DNA from: Streptomyces sp. GKU 895
GTDB lineage: Bacteria > Actinomycetota > Actinomycetes > Streptomycetales > Streptomycetaceae
Direction: 5' to 3'
NCBI GenBank assembly: GCA_002027195.1
Contig: MWJO01000076.1
Location: 1 to 42,523, forward strand
DNA length: 42,523 nt
Of this stretch, positions 25,184 through 32,534 are shown piece after piece. Positions within the stretch are counted from its first letter, which is position 1. Each line of letters starts with the position of its first letter. The notes under the pieces are model-generated. The model worked only from the letters and a program-made list of their open reading frames with translations, was not told the origin of the DNA and did not search any database. The position numbers and the translations under genes were made by a program.

Positions 25184-25297
25184 GCCGGGCCGGAAGTTCC
25201 GTCCGGTGCGCCAACGGCGGAGTCGGCGTGATCGCCGCCGAGCCGCCCGCTTACGATGGGCCGACATCTTTATCCCGCCCACATCGGATAGGTCCAG

Positions 25298-25462
25298 ATG
25301 AGCTTCCACAGCACCGCTGCCCAGTTGGTCACCCTCGCCGCCGAGGGCGAGGAGCACGGCGGCAACCACGAGAGCCTGAGCCCCTACCTCACCGGCGGTG
25401 GCGCGTTCGTCGTCCTGCTGCTTCTGCTGTGGATCACCACCCGCTTCAACCGCGACCGCTGA
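25298..25462 (+). CDS. mini membrane protein (54 aa)
   Basis: A 54-residue protein with an acidic, His-containing N-terminal half (AAEGEEHGGNHESLSPYLTGG) and one C-terminal membrane helix (GAFVVLLLLLWITT) followed by RFNRDR. The positive end predicts N-out, C-in. A GGATAGG sequence lies 8 bases before ATG 25298. It is 58 bases upstream of nadD. No family recognised, though the position is conserved as far as I remember. Confidence 0.68.
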   Translation: MSFHSTAAQLVTLAAEGEEHGGNHESLSPYLTGGGAFVVLLLLLWITTRFNRDR

Positions 25463-25520
25463 GCCGCCGAGGGCCCGGGGGAGACCGGCCCCACGGAACG
25501 GGCCGGTAGGGTCTGCACGC

Positions 25521-26159
25521 ATGGGAGAGCAGGACATGCCTACCGGCCCGGGCAACGCCCCGTCGAACCCCGGCAAGCGCCGCCTCGGCGTCATGGGCGG
25601 GACGTTCGACCCGATCCACCACGGACACCTCGTGGCGGCCAGTGAGGTCGCCGCGCAGTTCCACCTGGACGAGGTGGTGTTCGTACCGACCGGGCAGCCG
25701 TGGCAGAAGAGCCACCGCAGTGTCTCGCCGGCCGAGGACCGCTATCTGATGACGGTCATCGCCACCGCCGAGAACCCGCAGTTCTCGGTGAGCCGCATCG
25801 ACATCGACCGCGGCGGACCCACGTACACCGTGGACACCCTGCGCGATCTGCGGGTGCTCAACCCCGACACGGACCTCTTCTTCATCACCGGAGCCGACGC
25901 CCTCGCCCAGCTCCTCACCTGGCGGGACACGGAGGAACTGTTCTCCCTCGCGCACTTCATCGGCGTGACCCGGCCGGGCCACCACCTGACCGACGCCGGG
26001 CTCCCGGAGGGCGGTGTCTCTCTGGTGGAGGTTCCCGCGCTCGCCATCTCCTCCACAGACTGCCGTGCGAGAGTCGCCAAGGGCGACCCGATCTGGTACA
26101 TGGTGCCGGACGGAGTCGTGCGCTACATCGACAAGCGCGAGCTGTACCGCGGCGAGTGA
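25521..26159 (+). CDS. nadD: nicotinate-nucleotide adenylyltransferase
   Basis: Adenylates nicotinic acid mononucleotide to deamido-NAD, the common late step of NAD synthesis. 212 residues. GVMGGTFDPIHHGHL holds the (H/T)xGH nucleotidyltransferase site, FVPTGQPWQK the NaMN-binding part, DLFFITGADAL and the C-terminal SSTDCRARV (usual ISSTxIR) the second ATP block. ATG 25521 follows TAGGGT (25507-25512) by 8 bases, which suggests a leaderless start; ATG 25536 with GAGCAGG upstream is the alternative. The LCP gene follows after 16 bases, so the two are likely one operon. Confidence 0.95.
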   Translation: MGEQDMPTGPGNAPSNPGKRRLGVMGGTFDPIHHGHLVAASEVAAQFHLDEVVFVPTGQPWQKSHRSVSPAEDRYLMTVIATAENPQFSVSRIDIDRGGPTYTVDTLRDLRVLNPDTDLFFITGADALAQLLTWRDTEELFSLAHFIGVTRPGHHLTDAGLPEGGVSLVEVPALAISSTDCRARVAKGDPIWYMVPDGVVRYIDKRELYRGE

Positions 26160-26175
26160 GCCGAGAGGGGCACCG

Positions 26176-27882
26176 GTGAACGACCGATACGACGCGGGCC
26201 ACAGTGGCGACGCCGACGACCAGTACCAGCTCGTCGGCTACGACGAGTACGGCCGGCCCGTCTACCAGCAGGTGCCCCAGCAGCAACCGCACCAGCAGCC
26301 GTACGACCCGTACGCGCAGCAGCAGCCGCAGCAGGGTTACGGCTACGACCCGTACGCCGGGCAGTACCCCGCGCAGGGCTATGACCCGTACGACACCGGT
26401 CAGCAGAACCCGGTGCCGTCCTACGACCCCTACGGGGGCGCGCAGGGCGGGGCGCCGGCAGCCCCGTACGACCCCTACGGGCAGGCGGCTACCAGCGCGC
26501 AGCAGCCCCGGGTCGCCGAACAGACCGCCTACATCCCGCAGCAGGCCGGCCCGGCCGAGACCGAGGAACCGGGCGGCCGCGCCCGGCCCGAGGCGGCCGA
26601 ACGCGACTACCACACAGGGCAGTTCTCCTTCGTCGAGGAGCCCGACGGTGACTCCGAGGACGTCATCGACTGGCTGAACTTCACCGAGAACCGCACCGAG
26701 CGCCGCGAGGAGGCCAAGCGCCGCGCCCGCAGCCGGCTCGTCGCCCTGGTCGTCGTCCTGGCCCTCGTCGCGGTCGGTGGCGTCGGCTATCTCTGGTACG
26801 CCGGGAAGCTGCCCGGACTGTCGTCCTCGTCCGGCTCCGGGACCGGCACCGGCACGTCCGCCGCCGCCCAGAACCGTGACGTGATCGTCGTCCACCTCCA
26901 CAACACCAAGGGCGGCGGCACCTCCACGGCGCTGCTGGTCGACAACACCACCACCAAGCAGGGCACCACCGTCCTGCTGCCCAACTCCCTCGCCCTGACC
27001 GACGACGACGGCACCACGACCACCCTCGCCAAGTCCGTCGAGGACGACGGCTCCTCCGGCACCCGCGACGCGATCGACACCGTCCTCGGCACCCAGATCC
27101 AGGGCACCTGGCGCCTGGACACCCCCTACCTGCAGAACCTCGTCGACCTCGTCGGCAACATCGACGTCGACACCAACACCGACGTGCCCGACCCGGCCGC
27201 CAAGAAGAAGGGCACCGCGCCCCTGGTGCACAAGGGCAAGGCCCAGACCCTCAGCGGCAAGACGGCCGTCGCCTACGCCACCTACCGCGCCGCCGGCGAG
27301 GCCCAGAACGCCCAGCTGGAGCGGTTCGGGCAGGTCATGCAGGCCGTGCTGCGCAAGCTGTCCTCCGACGCGGGCGCCGCCACGACCACCGTGCAGACGC
27401 TGGCGCAGATCCTCGACCCGTCGCTCACCGACAAGGACCTCGGCACCTTCCTCGCCAAGCTCGCCGACCTCGCCAAGGGCGGCGACTACAAGACGGCGCT
27501 GCTGCCCGTCCAGGCCGACGGCACCCTCAGCGCCCAGGCCAGCGACAGCGTCGTCAAGGACGTCCTCGGCGGCACCGCCAAGAGCCCCGACAAGGACGCC
27601 GCCGTCCGCGTCTCGGTCCAGAACGCCAGCGGTGTGAAGGACAACACGGAGAAGGCCCGCGTGGTCCTCCTCAACGGCGGCTTCACCTTCCTCGAAGGCG
27701 GCACCGCCTCCGGCACCCAGGCCACCTCCAAGGTCGTCTACGCCGACGCCGCCGACAAGGAGAACGCCACCGAGGTCGCCAAGACGCTGGGCCTGCCCAC
27801 CAGCGCCGTCAGCAAGGGCAGGACCACCTCGAACGCGAACGTCTCCGTGGTCCTCGGCCAGAACTACGACCCGTCCTCGTAG
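26176..27882 (+). CDS. divergent LytR-CpsA-Psr (LCP) family protein with LytR_C domain
   Basis: A 568-residue protein. Residues 1-150 are a disordered cytosolic region made of YDPY and Gln-rich repeats; one membrane helix lies at about 188-208; an LCP-like domain at about 234-400; a LytR_C domain at about 474-568 (VRVSVQNASGVKDNTEKARVVL). LCP enzymes move lipid-linked polymers onto peptidoglycan. Here the usual SDTMM reads TSTALL, SIPRD reads LLPNS, and the LaYvRxR...DxxRxxRQ block reads VAYATYRAAGEAQNAQLERFGQ, so several pyrophosphate-binding Arg/Asp residues are missing. From memory the S. coelicolor counterpart (PdtA, SCO2578) was studied as a poly-diglycosylphosphate ligase. GAGAGGGG precedes GTG 26176. 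Confidence 0.85.
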   Translation: MNDRYDAGHSGDADDQYQLVGYDEYGRPVYQQVPQQQPHQQPYDPYAQQQPQQGYGYDPYAGQYPAQGYDPYDTGQQNPVPSYDPYGGAQGGAPAAPYDPYGQAATSAQQPRVAEQTAYIPQQAGPAETEEPGGRARPEAAERDYHTGQFSFVEEPDGDSEDVIDWLNFTENRTERREEAKRRARSRLVALVVVLALVAVGGVGYLWYAGKLPGLSSSSGSGTGTGTSAAAQNRDVIVVHLHNTKGGGTSTALLVDNTTTKQGTTVLLPNSLALTDDDGTTTTLAKSVEDDGSSGTRDAIDTVLGTQIQGTWRLDTPYLQNLVDLVGNIDVDTNTDVPDPAAKKKGTAPLVHKGKAQTLSGKTAVAYATYRAAGEAQNAQLERFGQVMQAVLRKLSSDAGAATTTVQTLAQILDPSLTDKDLGTFLAKLADLAKGGDYKTALLPVQADGTLSAQASDSVVKDVLGGTAKSPDKDAAVRVSVQNASGVKDNTEKARVVLLNGGFTFLEGGTASGTQATSKVVYADAADKENATEVAKTLGLPTSAVSKGRTTSNANVSVVLGQNYDPSS

Positions 27883-27895
27883 CGGCCCCCGTGAA

Positions 27896-27924
27896 GGCCG
27901 GGTCGCGGACGTCCGTGACCGGCC
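27896..27924 (+). terminator. hairpin between the LCP gene and rsfS
   Basis: A near-perfect 20-bp palindrome (27901-27920, GGTCGCGGAC/GTCCGTGACC, one G.T) extended by GGCCG/CGGCC. No T-run follows. Likely the terminator of nadD-LCP. Confidence 0.6.
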
Positions 27925-28012
27925 CGACCTGGTGGTCCCTTAATCACATGGGGTGCGCTCCGCGGTCCGTGAGACCCTTGAGGTCAAGTGACCGCCGACC
28001 GAAAGCCGTGTA

Positions 28013-28459
28013 GTGACCGCCACTGACCGCTCCATCGAGCTCATCCACACCGCCGCCCAGGCGGCCGCCGACAAGCTCGCGCACGACATCATCGCCTACG
28101 ACGTCAGCGACGTGCTGTCGATCACGGACGCCTTCCTGCTGGCCTCCGCGCCCAACGACCGCCAGGTCAAGTCGATCGTCGACGAGATCGAGGAGCGCCT
28201 GCAGAAGGAGCTCGGCGCCAAGCCGGTCCGCCGCGAGGGCGACCGGGACGCCCGCTGGATCCTGCTCGACTACGTCGACATCGTCGTCCACGTCCAGCAC
28301 AGCGAGGAGCGTGTCTTCTACGCCCTGGAGCGGCTGTGGAAGGACTGCCCCGAACTGGACCTGCCCGAGGACGCCAAGGCCACCCGCGGCAAGGCCGCGG
28401 AGCACGCCGAGCTGCAGGCCGCCGAGGAGTCCGCCGACCTCGGTGGTGACTGGCGATGA
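28013..28459 (+). CDS. rsfS: ribosome silencing factor RsfS
   Basis: A 148-residue RsfS/YbeB/Iojap protein. It binds L14 on the 50S subunit and blocks subunit joining under starvation. Recognisable: DIIAYDVSDVLSITDAFLLASAPNDRQVKSIVDEI, then RREGDRDARWILLDYVDIVVHVQHSEERVFYALERLW. The last 30 residues are a Lys/Glu/Ala-rich extension. GTG 28013 has only a weak GAAAG upstream. The TGA overlaps the next ATG (ATGA), so it is translationally coupled to the histidine phosphatase gene. Confidence 0.95.
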   Translation: MTATDRSIELIHTAAQAAADKLAHDIIAYDVSDVLSITDAFLLASAPNDRQVKSIVDEIEERLQKELGAKPVRREGDRDARWILLDYVDIVVHVQHSEERVFYALERLWKDCPELDLPEDAKATRGKAAEHAELQAAEESADLGGDWR

Positions 28460-29130
28460 GCGCCACCGGTGAGGTGACGGACGCGAAGCGGGGCGGCCGC
28501 GGCCGCCGCGTCATCCTGTGGCGGCACGGCCAGACCTCCTGGAACGTGGAACGCCGCTTCCAGGGCACCACGGACGTCGCCCTCACCGAGGCCGGTGTCG
28601 CCCAGGCCCGCCGCGCCGCCCGGCTGCTCGCGTCCCTGAAGCCCGACGCCATCATCGCCTCGGACCTCCAGCGGGCCGCGAACACGGCCGCCGAGCTCGC
28701 CGTGCTCACCGGACTCGACGTCAGCCACGACGAGGGTCTGCGCGAGACGTACGCGGGCGCCTGGCAGGGGCTGACGCACGAGGAGATCATCGCCTCCTAC
28801 GGCGAGGAGTACGCCGCGTGGAAGCGCGGTGAGCCGGTCCGCCGCGGCGGCGGCGAGCTGGAGACCGAGGTGGCCGACCGCGCCGCCCCCGTGGTGCTCC
28901 GGCACGCCGACAAGCTGCCCGACGGGGGCACCCTCGTCGTCGTCAGCCACGGCGGCACCATCCGCACCACCATCGGCCGCCTCCTCGGCCTGGAGGCCCG
29001 GAGCTGGGAGAGCCTCGGCGGCCTCTCCAACTGCTGCTGGTCCGTCCTCGGCGAGGGCGCTCGTGGCTGGCGGCTGCTCGAGCACAACGCCGGCACCCTG
29101 CCGGAACCGGTGCTCGGGGACGACGACTGA
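28456..29130 (+). CDS. histidine phosphatase family protein (phosphoglycerate-mutase-like)
   Basis: A 224-residue branch-1 histidine phosphatase. ILWRHGQTSWNVERRFQG carries the phospho-accepting His (RHGQT), ASDLQRAANTA the second Arg, LRETYAGAWQGL the acid Glu, and VVSHGGTIRT the second His. It hydrolyses a phosphate ester; the substrate is not given by sequence, and phosphoglycerate mutase activity is unlikely at this length. It overlaps rsfS by four bases. A tRNA-Ala follows 75 bases downstream. Confidence 0.93.
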   Translation: MSATGEVTDAKRGGRGRRVILWRHGQTSWNVERRFQGTTDVALTEAGVAQARRAARLLASLKPDAIIASDLQRAANTAAELAVLTGLDVSHDEGLRETYAGAWQGLTHEEIIASYGEEYAAWKRGEPVRRGGGELETEVADRAAPVVLRHADKLPDGGTLVVVSHGGTIRTTIGRLLGLEARSWESLGGLSNCCWSVLGEGARGWRLLEHNAGTLPEPVLGDDD

Positions 29131-29136
29131 GCGGAT

Positions 29137-29166
29137 TTCACTTTCTGGCAGGTCGCAGGCTAAAGT
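29137..29166 (+). promoter_or_regulatory. promoter of the first tRNA-Ala
   Basis: TTCACT (29137-29142), 18 bases, then TAAAGT (29161-29166). The tRNA begins 40 bases after the -10. GTTCTTC/GAAGAAC (29165-29171/29192-29198) could fold in the pre-tRNA leader. Confidence 0.5.
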
Positions 29167-29205
29167 TCTTCTTGTTCGCCCCGCCGAGCGGGAAGAACAA
29201 AGCTT

Positions 29206-29278
29206 GGGGCTATAGCTCAGTTGGTAGAGCGCCTGCATGGCATGCAGGAGGTCAGGAGTTCAATTCTCCTTAGCTCCA
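29206..29278 (+). tRNA. tRNA-Ala (anticodon GGC), copy 1
   Basis: A 73-base cloverleaf. Acceptor GGGGCTA pairs with TAGCTCC (one G.T); D arm GCTC/GAGC; anticodon arm CCTGC/GCAGG with loop ATGGCAT, so anticodon GGC; T arm AGGAG/CTCCT with loop TTCAATT; discriminator A. The bases after it are CA, so the 3' CCA is not encoded. It is identical to copy 2 at 32340-32412. Confidence 0.98.
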
Positions 29279-29319
29279 CAGATCGACACTCTTGAGTTGT
29301 CAAAGATCAGTTGATGAAG

Positions 29320-29346
29320 ATCCCGTCCCTAGTGGGCGGGATTTTT
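29320..29346 (+). terminator. terminator of the first tRNA-Ala, inside the XRE gene 3' end
   Basis: ATCCCGTCC and GGGCGGGAT (29320-29341) form a 9-bp stem with one wobble, followed by TTTTT. The stop codon (29331-29329) and last codons of the minus-strand regulator lie within it, so it may work in both directions. Confidence 0.85.
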
Positions 29347-30177
29347 CATTTCCATCAGGCGGGCCGTCCGCCGCGCCGTCTCCTCGTCGTCGGGCGTGTA
29401 GACGACGATCCGGCACTCCGGCATCCCGTGGATCGACAACGACACCGACGTCATCCGCAGCTCACCCACCGCCGCATGCCGGAACGTCTTCACACGCCGT
29501 CCGGGCTCCGCCACGTCGCCGCTCTCCCACAACCGGGCGAACAGCGGACTCGCCGCGGACAGCTTGCGTATGAAGCCCTCCCAGGCGGGCTCGCCGGCAT
29601 GCAGGCCGTAGGCCGCGCGCAGGGTCGCGACCATCACCGGCAGCTCCGTCTCCCGGAACATCAGCGGGCAGTCGTCCTCCTCCGCGGTGAACAGCCCCCA
29701 CAGGGCGTTGGGAAGGCGACCGGAGGGCTGCATCAGCGGCACGTCGAACAGGGTGCGGTAGACGTCGTTGGCGGCCAGGATGTCGAACCGCGAGTTGTAC
29801 GCCACCGCCGGGCGCGGTTCGAGGGCATCGATGATGCCCTGTACCTCCGGACTCACGCTCTGCGCGGCGGTCTCCGGGACGGCGGAGTACGGCACGTCCG
29901 CCAGGTGGTACAGATGCTCCCGCTCCGGCGGATCGAGCCGCAGGGTGCGGGCCACGGCGTCCAGGACCTGTGCGGAGGCGTTGATCGGGCGGCCCTGCTC
30001 CAGCCACGTGTACCAGGTCACGCCCACCCCCGAGAGCTGGGCGACCTCCTCACGCCGCAACCCCGGGGTACGGCGCCGTAAGCCCGGTGGCATCCCCACG
30101 TCCTGCGGTGTCACCCGGGCGCGCCTGCTGCGCAGGAAAGCGGCCAGCTCAGGTCGGCGGCGCTGTGTCGTCCCCAT
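29329..30177 (-). CDS. XRE-family regulator with MmyB-like ligand domain
   Basis: A 282-residue transcription regulator. Residues about 10-80 are a helix-turn-helix (LAAFLRSRRARVTPQDVG ... TPGLRREEVAQLSGVGVTWYTWLEQGR), and residues about 100-270 the MmyB-like, PAS-type ligand domain (RPAVAYNSRFDILAANDVYRTLF, FRHAAVGELRMTSVSLSI). Members often sit beside and control a drug or metabolite exporter; in related cases fatty acids are ligands. ATG 30177 has GGGGGA about 8 bases upstream; ATG 30192 is an alternative. It is divergent from the MFS exporter, with a 109-base shared spacer and a candidate operator. Confidence 0.92.
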   Translation of the reverse strand: MGTTQRRRPELAAFLRSRRARVTPQDVGMPPGLRRRTPGLRREEVAQLSGVGVTWYTWLEQGRPINASAQVLDAVARTLRLDPPEREHLYHLADVPYSAVPETAAQSVSPEVQGIIDALEPRPAVAYNSRFDILAANDVYRTLFDVPLMQPSGRLPNALWGLFTAEEDDCPLMFRETELPVMVATLRAAYGLHAGEPAWEGFIRKLSAASPLFARLWESGDVAEPGRRVKTFRHAAVGELRMTSVSLSIHGMPECRIVVYTPDDEETARRTARLMEMKNPAH

Positions 30178-30221
30178 CGTCACATCCCCCATCGTCGGCG
30201 CCCGGCCCGTGCGCTGCCAGG

Positions 30222-30238
30222 TGCTGTCAGTACCAGCA
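30222..30238. promoter_or_regulatory. candidate operator between the regulator and exporter genes
   Basis: TGCTG (30222-30226) and CAGCA (30234-30238) around a 7-base centre TCAGTAC. It is the clearest dyad in the divergent spacer. Binding by the XRE protein is a guess. Confidence 0.35.
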
Positions 30239-30286
30239 TCGGTGGGCTCTCGGCACCCGTACCGGAGCGGCGGCACGCTCGACGGC

Positions 30287-31756
30287 ATGACGACAACACC
30301 CCGTTCCGGACCGGGTACAGCACCCGTCCCCAGCACTGCGATCAGTGAAGCACCCGGCACTGACAACGGGCCCCGCCCGCTGCTCGCCGTCGTGCTCGCC
30401 GCCCTGTTCATGGCGCTGCTCGACGTCTTCATCGTGAACGTCGCCGCGCCCACCATCGGTTCCGAACTCCACGCTTCCGGCGCGGAGTTGCAGCTGGTGG
30501 TCGCCGGCTACACCATCACGTACTCGGTGCTGCTGATCACCGGGGCCCGGCTCGGCGACCGGTTCGGGCACGGCCGGGTCCACCTCGCCGGGATGGCGCT
30601 GTTCACCGCCGCCTCGCTCGCCTGCGGTCTCGCACAGGGCGTCACGGAACTCATCGTCTTCCGGCTGGTCCAGGGCGCCGGCTCGGCGGTGATGATCCCG
30701 CAGGTGCTCAGCCTCATCCAGCGGAACTTCGTCGGCGAGGCCAGGGTGAAGGCGCTCGGCGCGTACTCGGCGGTCCTCGCCGTCGGCGCCGCCGCCGGGC
30801 AGATCCTCGGCGGAGTCCTGGTCAGCGCCGATCTGCTGGGCACGGGCTGGCGGCCGGTGTTCCTGGTGAACGTGCCCGTCGGCGCCGCCCTCCTGATCAT
30901 CGGCCGGCGCGTCCTGCCGCGGGAACGCGGGGGCGAGCGGGTACGCGGACGCGGCATGGACCTGCCGGGACTGGTGCTGCTCGGCGCGGCCGTGTCGCTG
31001 TTCACGGTGCCGCTGGTGCTCGGGCAGGAGGAGGACTGGCCGTTGTGGTCGTGGCTGTCGCTGGGCGCGGCCGCCGTGCTGTTCGCGGTGTTCTGGCGGT
31101 ACGAGTCCGGGCTCGCCCGGCGCGGCGGCGACCCGCTGATCGCGCCCCGGGTGCTGCGCCACCCCGGCATGGGCCTCGCCGTGCTGCGGATCCTGGCCGC
31201 CATGGCGGTCAACGGGGGCTTCCTGTTCGTGCTCACGCTGCACGTCCAGGGCGGCCTCGGCTACAGCGCCCTGCGCGCCGGACTCACCTTCGCGCCGACC
31301 GCGGTCGTCTTCGGGGTGGTCGGACTGACCTGGCGGCGCTGGCCCGCCGCATGGCAGCGCGCCCTGACCCCGACCGGGTTCCTGCTCACCGCGGCGGCCG
31401 TGGCCGGGGTCGGCCTGGCGCTCGACGGCGGCGGCGACGGCGGAGCGTGGGTGTACGTGTCGTACGCCGGGGTGGGCGTCGGGCTCGCGCTCGCCTTCAG
31501 CCCCACCCTGACCCGGGCGCTGGCCACGGTGCGGCCGGAGGACGCGGCGGACGCCAGCGGGCTGCTCGCCACGGTCACCCAGCTCGGCCAGCTGACCGGT
31601 GTCGCCGCGTTCGGCACACTGTTCTTGAACCGGCTTGAGTCACTCGGGGCCTTGGAGGCGTATACCTCTGCGGAGGCGCTGTCGGCGTGCATGTTCGCGC
31701 TGGCCGGAACGGCAGCCCTGGGGGCCGTGTCCGGACTGGTACTGAGGCGTCGCTGA
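30287..31756 (+). CDS. MFS drug-resistance-type exporter (DHA2, 14-helix)
   Basis: A 489-residue major facilitator with about 14 membrane helices. Antiporter motifs: LDVFIVNVAAPTIG (motif D1 region), GARLGDRFGHGRV (motif A), FRLVQGAGSAVMIPQVLSLI (motif B) and GAAAGQILGGVL (motif C), all pointing to proton-coupled export of small molecules. The substrate is unknown. ATG 30287 places the first helix at about residue 33. Divergent from the XRE regulator, the usual arrangement for substrate-inducible efflux. Confidence 0.93.
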   Translation: MTTTPRSGPGTAPVPSTAISEAPGTDNGPRPLLAVVLAALFMALLDVFIVNVAAPTIGSELHASGAELQLVVAGYTITYSVLLITGARLGDRFGHGRVHLAGMALFTAASLACGLAQGVTELIVFRLVQGAGSAVMIPQVLSLIQRNFVGEARVKALGAYSAVLAVGAAAGQILGGVLVSADLLGTGWRPVFLVNVPVGAALLIIGRRVLPRERGGERVRGRGMDLPGLVLLGAAVSLFTVPLVLGQEEDWPLWSWLSLGAAAVLFAVFWRYESGLARRGGDPLIAPRVLRHPGMGLAVLRILAAMAVNGGFLFVLTLHVQGGLGYSALRAGLTFAPTAVVFGVVGLTWRRWPAAWQRALTPTGFLLTAAAVAGVGLALDGGGDGGAWVYVSYAGVGVGLALAFSPTLTRALATVRPEDAADASGLLATVTQLGQLTGVAAFGTLFLNRLESLGALEAYTSAEALSACMFALAGTAALGAVSGLVLRRR

Positions 31757-31766
31757 CCGTATTGGT

Positions 31767-31793
31767 CCGGCCGTGGCAGAATCAAACGGCCGG
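31767..31793 (+). terminator. terminator of the MFS gene
   Basis: CCGGCCGT (31767-31774) and ACGGCCGG (31786-31793), perfect 8-bp stem, 11-base loop, no T-run. Confidence 0.65.
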
Positions 31794-31825
31794 AAGGGAG
31801 CGCGGCCCGACGGGAGGGAGCAGTG

Positions 31826-31999
31826 ATGCCTGCGAGCATCCTCAAGGAGGTCGGCCACCTCCTTGAAGCAGCGTCGACACGGGACACGGTCACCCGGCTC
31901 ACCTGCCCTTCCTGCGGTTCCCTGCATGTCGCCCAAGTCCTCGGTGACAACGGTGGAATCTCCTACGTGTGCACGGCCTGCGGCCACAGCTGGAGCTGA
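31826..31999 (+). CDS. small zinc-ribbon protein (57 aa)
   Basis: A 57-residue protein: an N-terminal helix (ASILKEVGHLLEAAS) and a zinc ribbon with CPSCGS and CTACGH (two CxxC knuckles, 23 residues apart). GGGAGGGAG lies just upstream of ATG 31826 (GTG 31823 is also possible). Such mini ribbons bind nucleic acid or protein. The next gene starts 3 bases after the stop and also has two Cys pairs, so the two are probably made together. Confidence 0.75.
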   Translation: MPASILKEVGHLLEAASTRDTVTRLTCPSCGSLHVAQVLGDNGGISYVCTACGHSWS

Positions 32000-32002
32000 T
32001 CG

Positions 32003-32236
32003 ATGGGTGCACACAGGCGAAAGTGCGATTGGTGCGGCAGCGGGACGCCGATCGTCCGTGACATGGAGCCGCTCAATCCCGACTACCAGTACTGGTGCGA
32101 GGAATGCGCGCGGGCGCTGATCATAAAGGGCGACCCGATCGAGACGTACCGCGAACTCGAGGGTGAGCCGATCTACGGTCGACTCCTCGAGGAGCACTGC
32201 ACACTCAAGCGTTTCTACTCGTTCGTAACGGCTTGA
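32003..32236 (+). CDS. small zinc-finger protein (77 aa)
   Basis: A 77-residue protein with CDWCGS near the N terminus and CEECAR at about residue 33, a likely zinc site, followed by a helical, charged C-terminal half (DPIETYRELEGEPIYGRLLEEHCTLKRFYSFV). ATG 32003 is 3 bases after the previous stop, so translation is probably coupled. I recognise no family. The tRNA-Ala promoter starts 30 bases downstream. Confidence 0.72.
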   Translation: MGAHRRKCDWCGSGTPIVRDMEPLNPDYQYWCEECARALIIKGDPIETYRELEGEPIYGRLLEEHCTLKRFYSFVTA

Positions 32237-32266
32237 CCGGTTCGTCCGGTGGGGGTCGGAAACGAT

Positions 32267-32296
32267 TTGGTGTTCCGCCCCGGGGCCGGTTAATGT
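32267..32296 (+). promoter_or_regulatory. promoter of the second tRNA-Ala
   Basis: TTGGTG (32267-32272), 18 bases, TAATGT (32291-32296). The spacing equals that proposed for copy 1, and the tRNA starts 43 bases after the -10. Confidence 0.6.
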
Positions 32297-32339
32297 TGGC
32301 GTCGTCGCCGGGGAGAAACCCCCGGGAGACACCGAGCAA

Positions 32340-32412
32340 GGGGCTATAGCTCAGTTGGTAGAGCGCCTGCATGGCATGCAGGAGGTCAGGAGTTCAATTC
32401 TCCTTAGCTCCA
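32340..32412 (+). tRNA. tRNA-Ala (anticodon GGC), copy 2
   Basis: All 73 bases equal copy 1 (29206-29278), including the CA after the discriminator; flanks differ on both sides. The 3' CCA is not encoded. It has its own promoter and terminator. Confidence 0.98.
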
Positions 32413-32419
32413 CAGAGAG

Positions 32420-32456
32420 ATCCCGCCGGGTCATCGCGACCCGGCGGGATTCTTAC
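32420..32456 (+). terminator. terminator of the second tRNA-Ala
   Basis: A perfect 13-bp stem, ATCCCGCCGGGTC (32420-32432) with GACCCGGCGGGAT (32438-32450), loop ATCGC, then TCTTACGTTT. Confidence 0.92.
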
Positions 32457-32493
32457 GTTTCCAGGGGCAGTTGTCCTCGTGCTCCACGAACGA

Positions 32494-32524
32494 CGAAGGG
32501 GCCGCCCTATCGGGCGCCCCTTCG
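32494..32524 (-). terminator. terminator of the NuoF-like gene
   Basis: CGAAGGGGC (32494-32502) pairs with GCCCCTTCG (32516-32524), with inner GCCC/GGGC and one bulged base. It lies 11 bases past the TGA at 32537-32535 that the corrected frame reaches. Confidence 0.75.
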
Positions 32525-32534
32525 TGCTGTCGGC

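Noticed and set aside
22562..25594. Very long open frame (about 1000 codons) on the minus strand across several genes
   Set aside because: Composition is the third-position GC shadow of the real genes (Arg/Gly/Pro/Ala-rich, no domain), and it crosses the obvious M48 gene in another frame.
29206..32412. Complete integrative element between the tRNA genes
   Set aside because: No integrase, excisionase or replication gene is present, and the repeat covers the full tRNA with separate promoters, so gene duplication explains it as well.
32431..32534. C-terminal extension of the NuoF-like protein to 32431
   Set aside because: It reads through two hairpin terminators in a Pro-rich frame; an extra G in the run at 32606-32612 explains it better.
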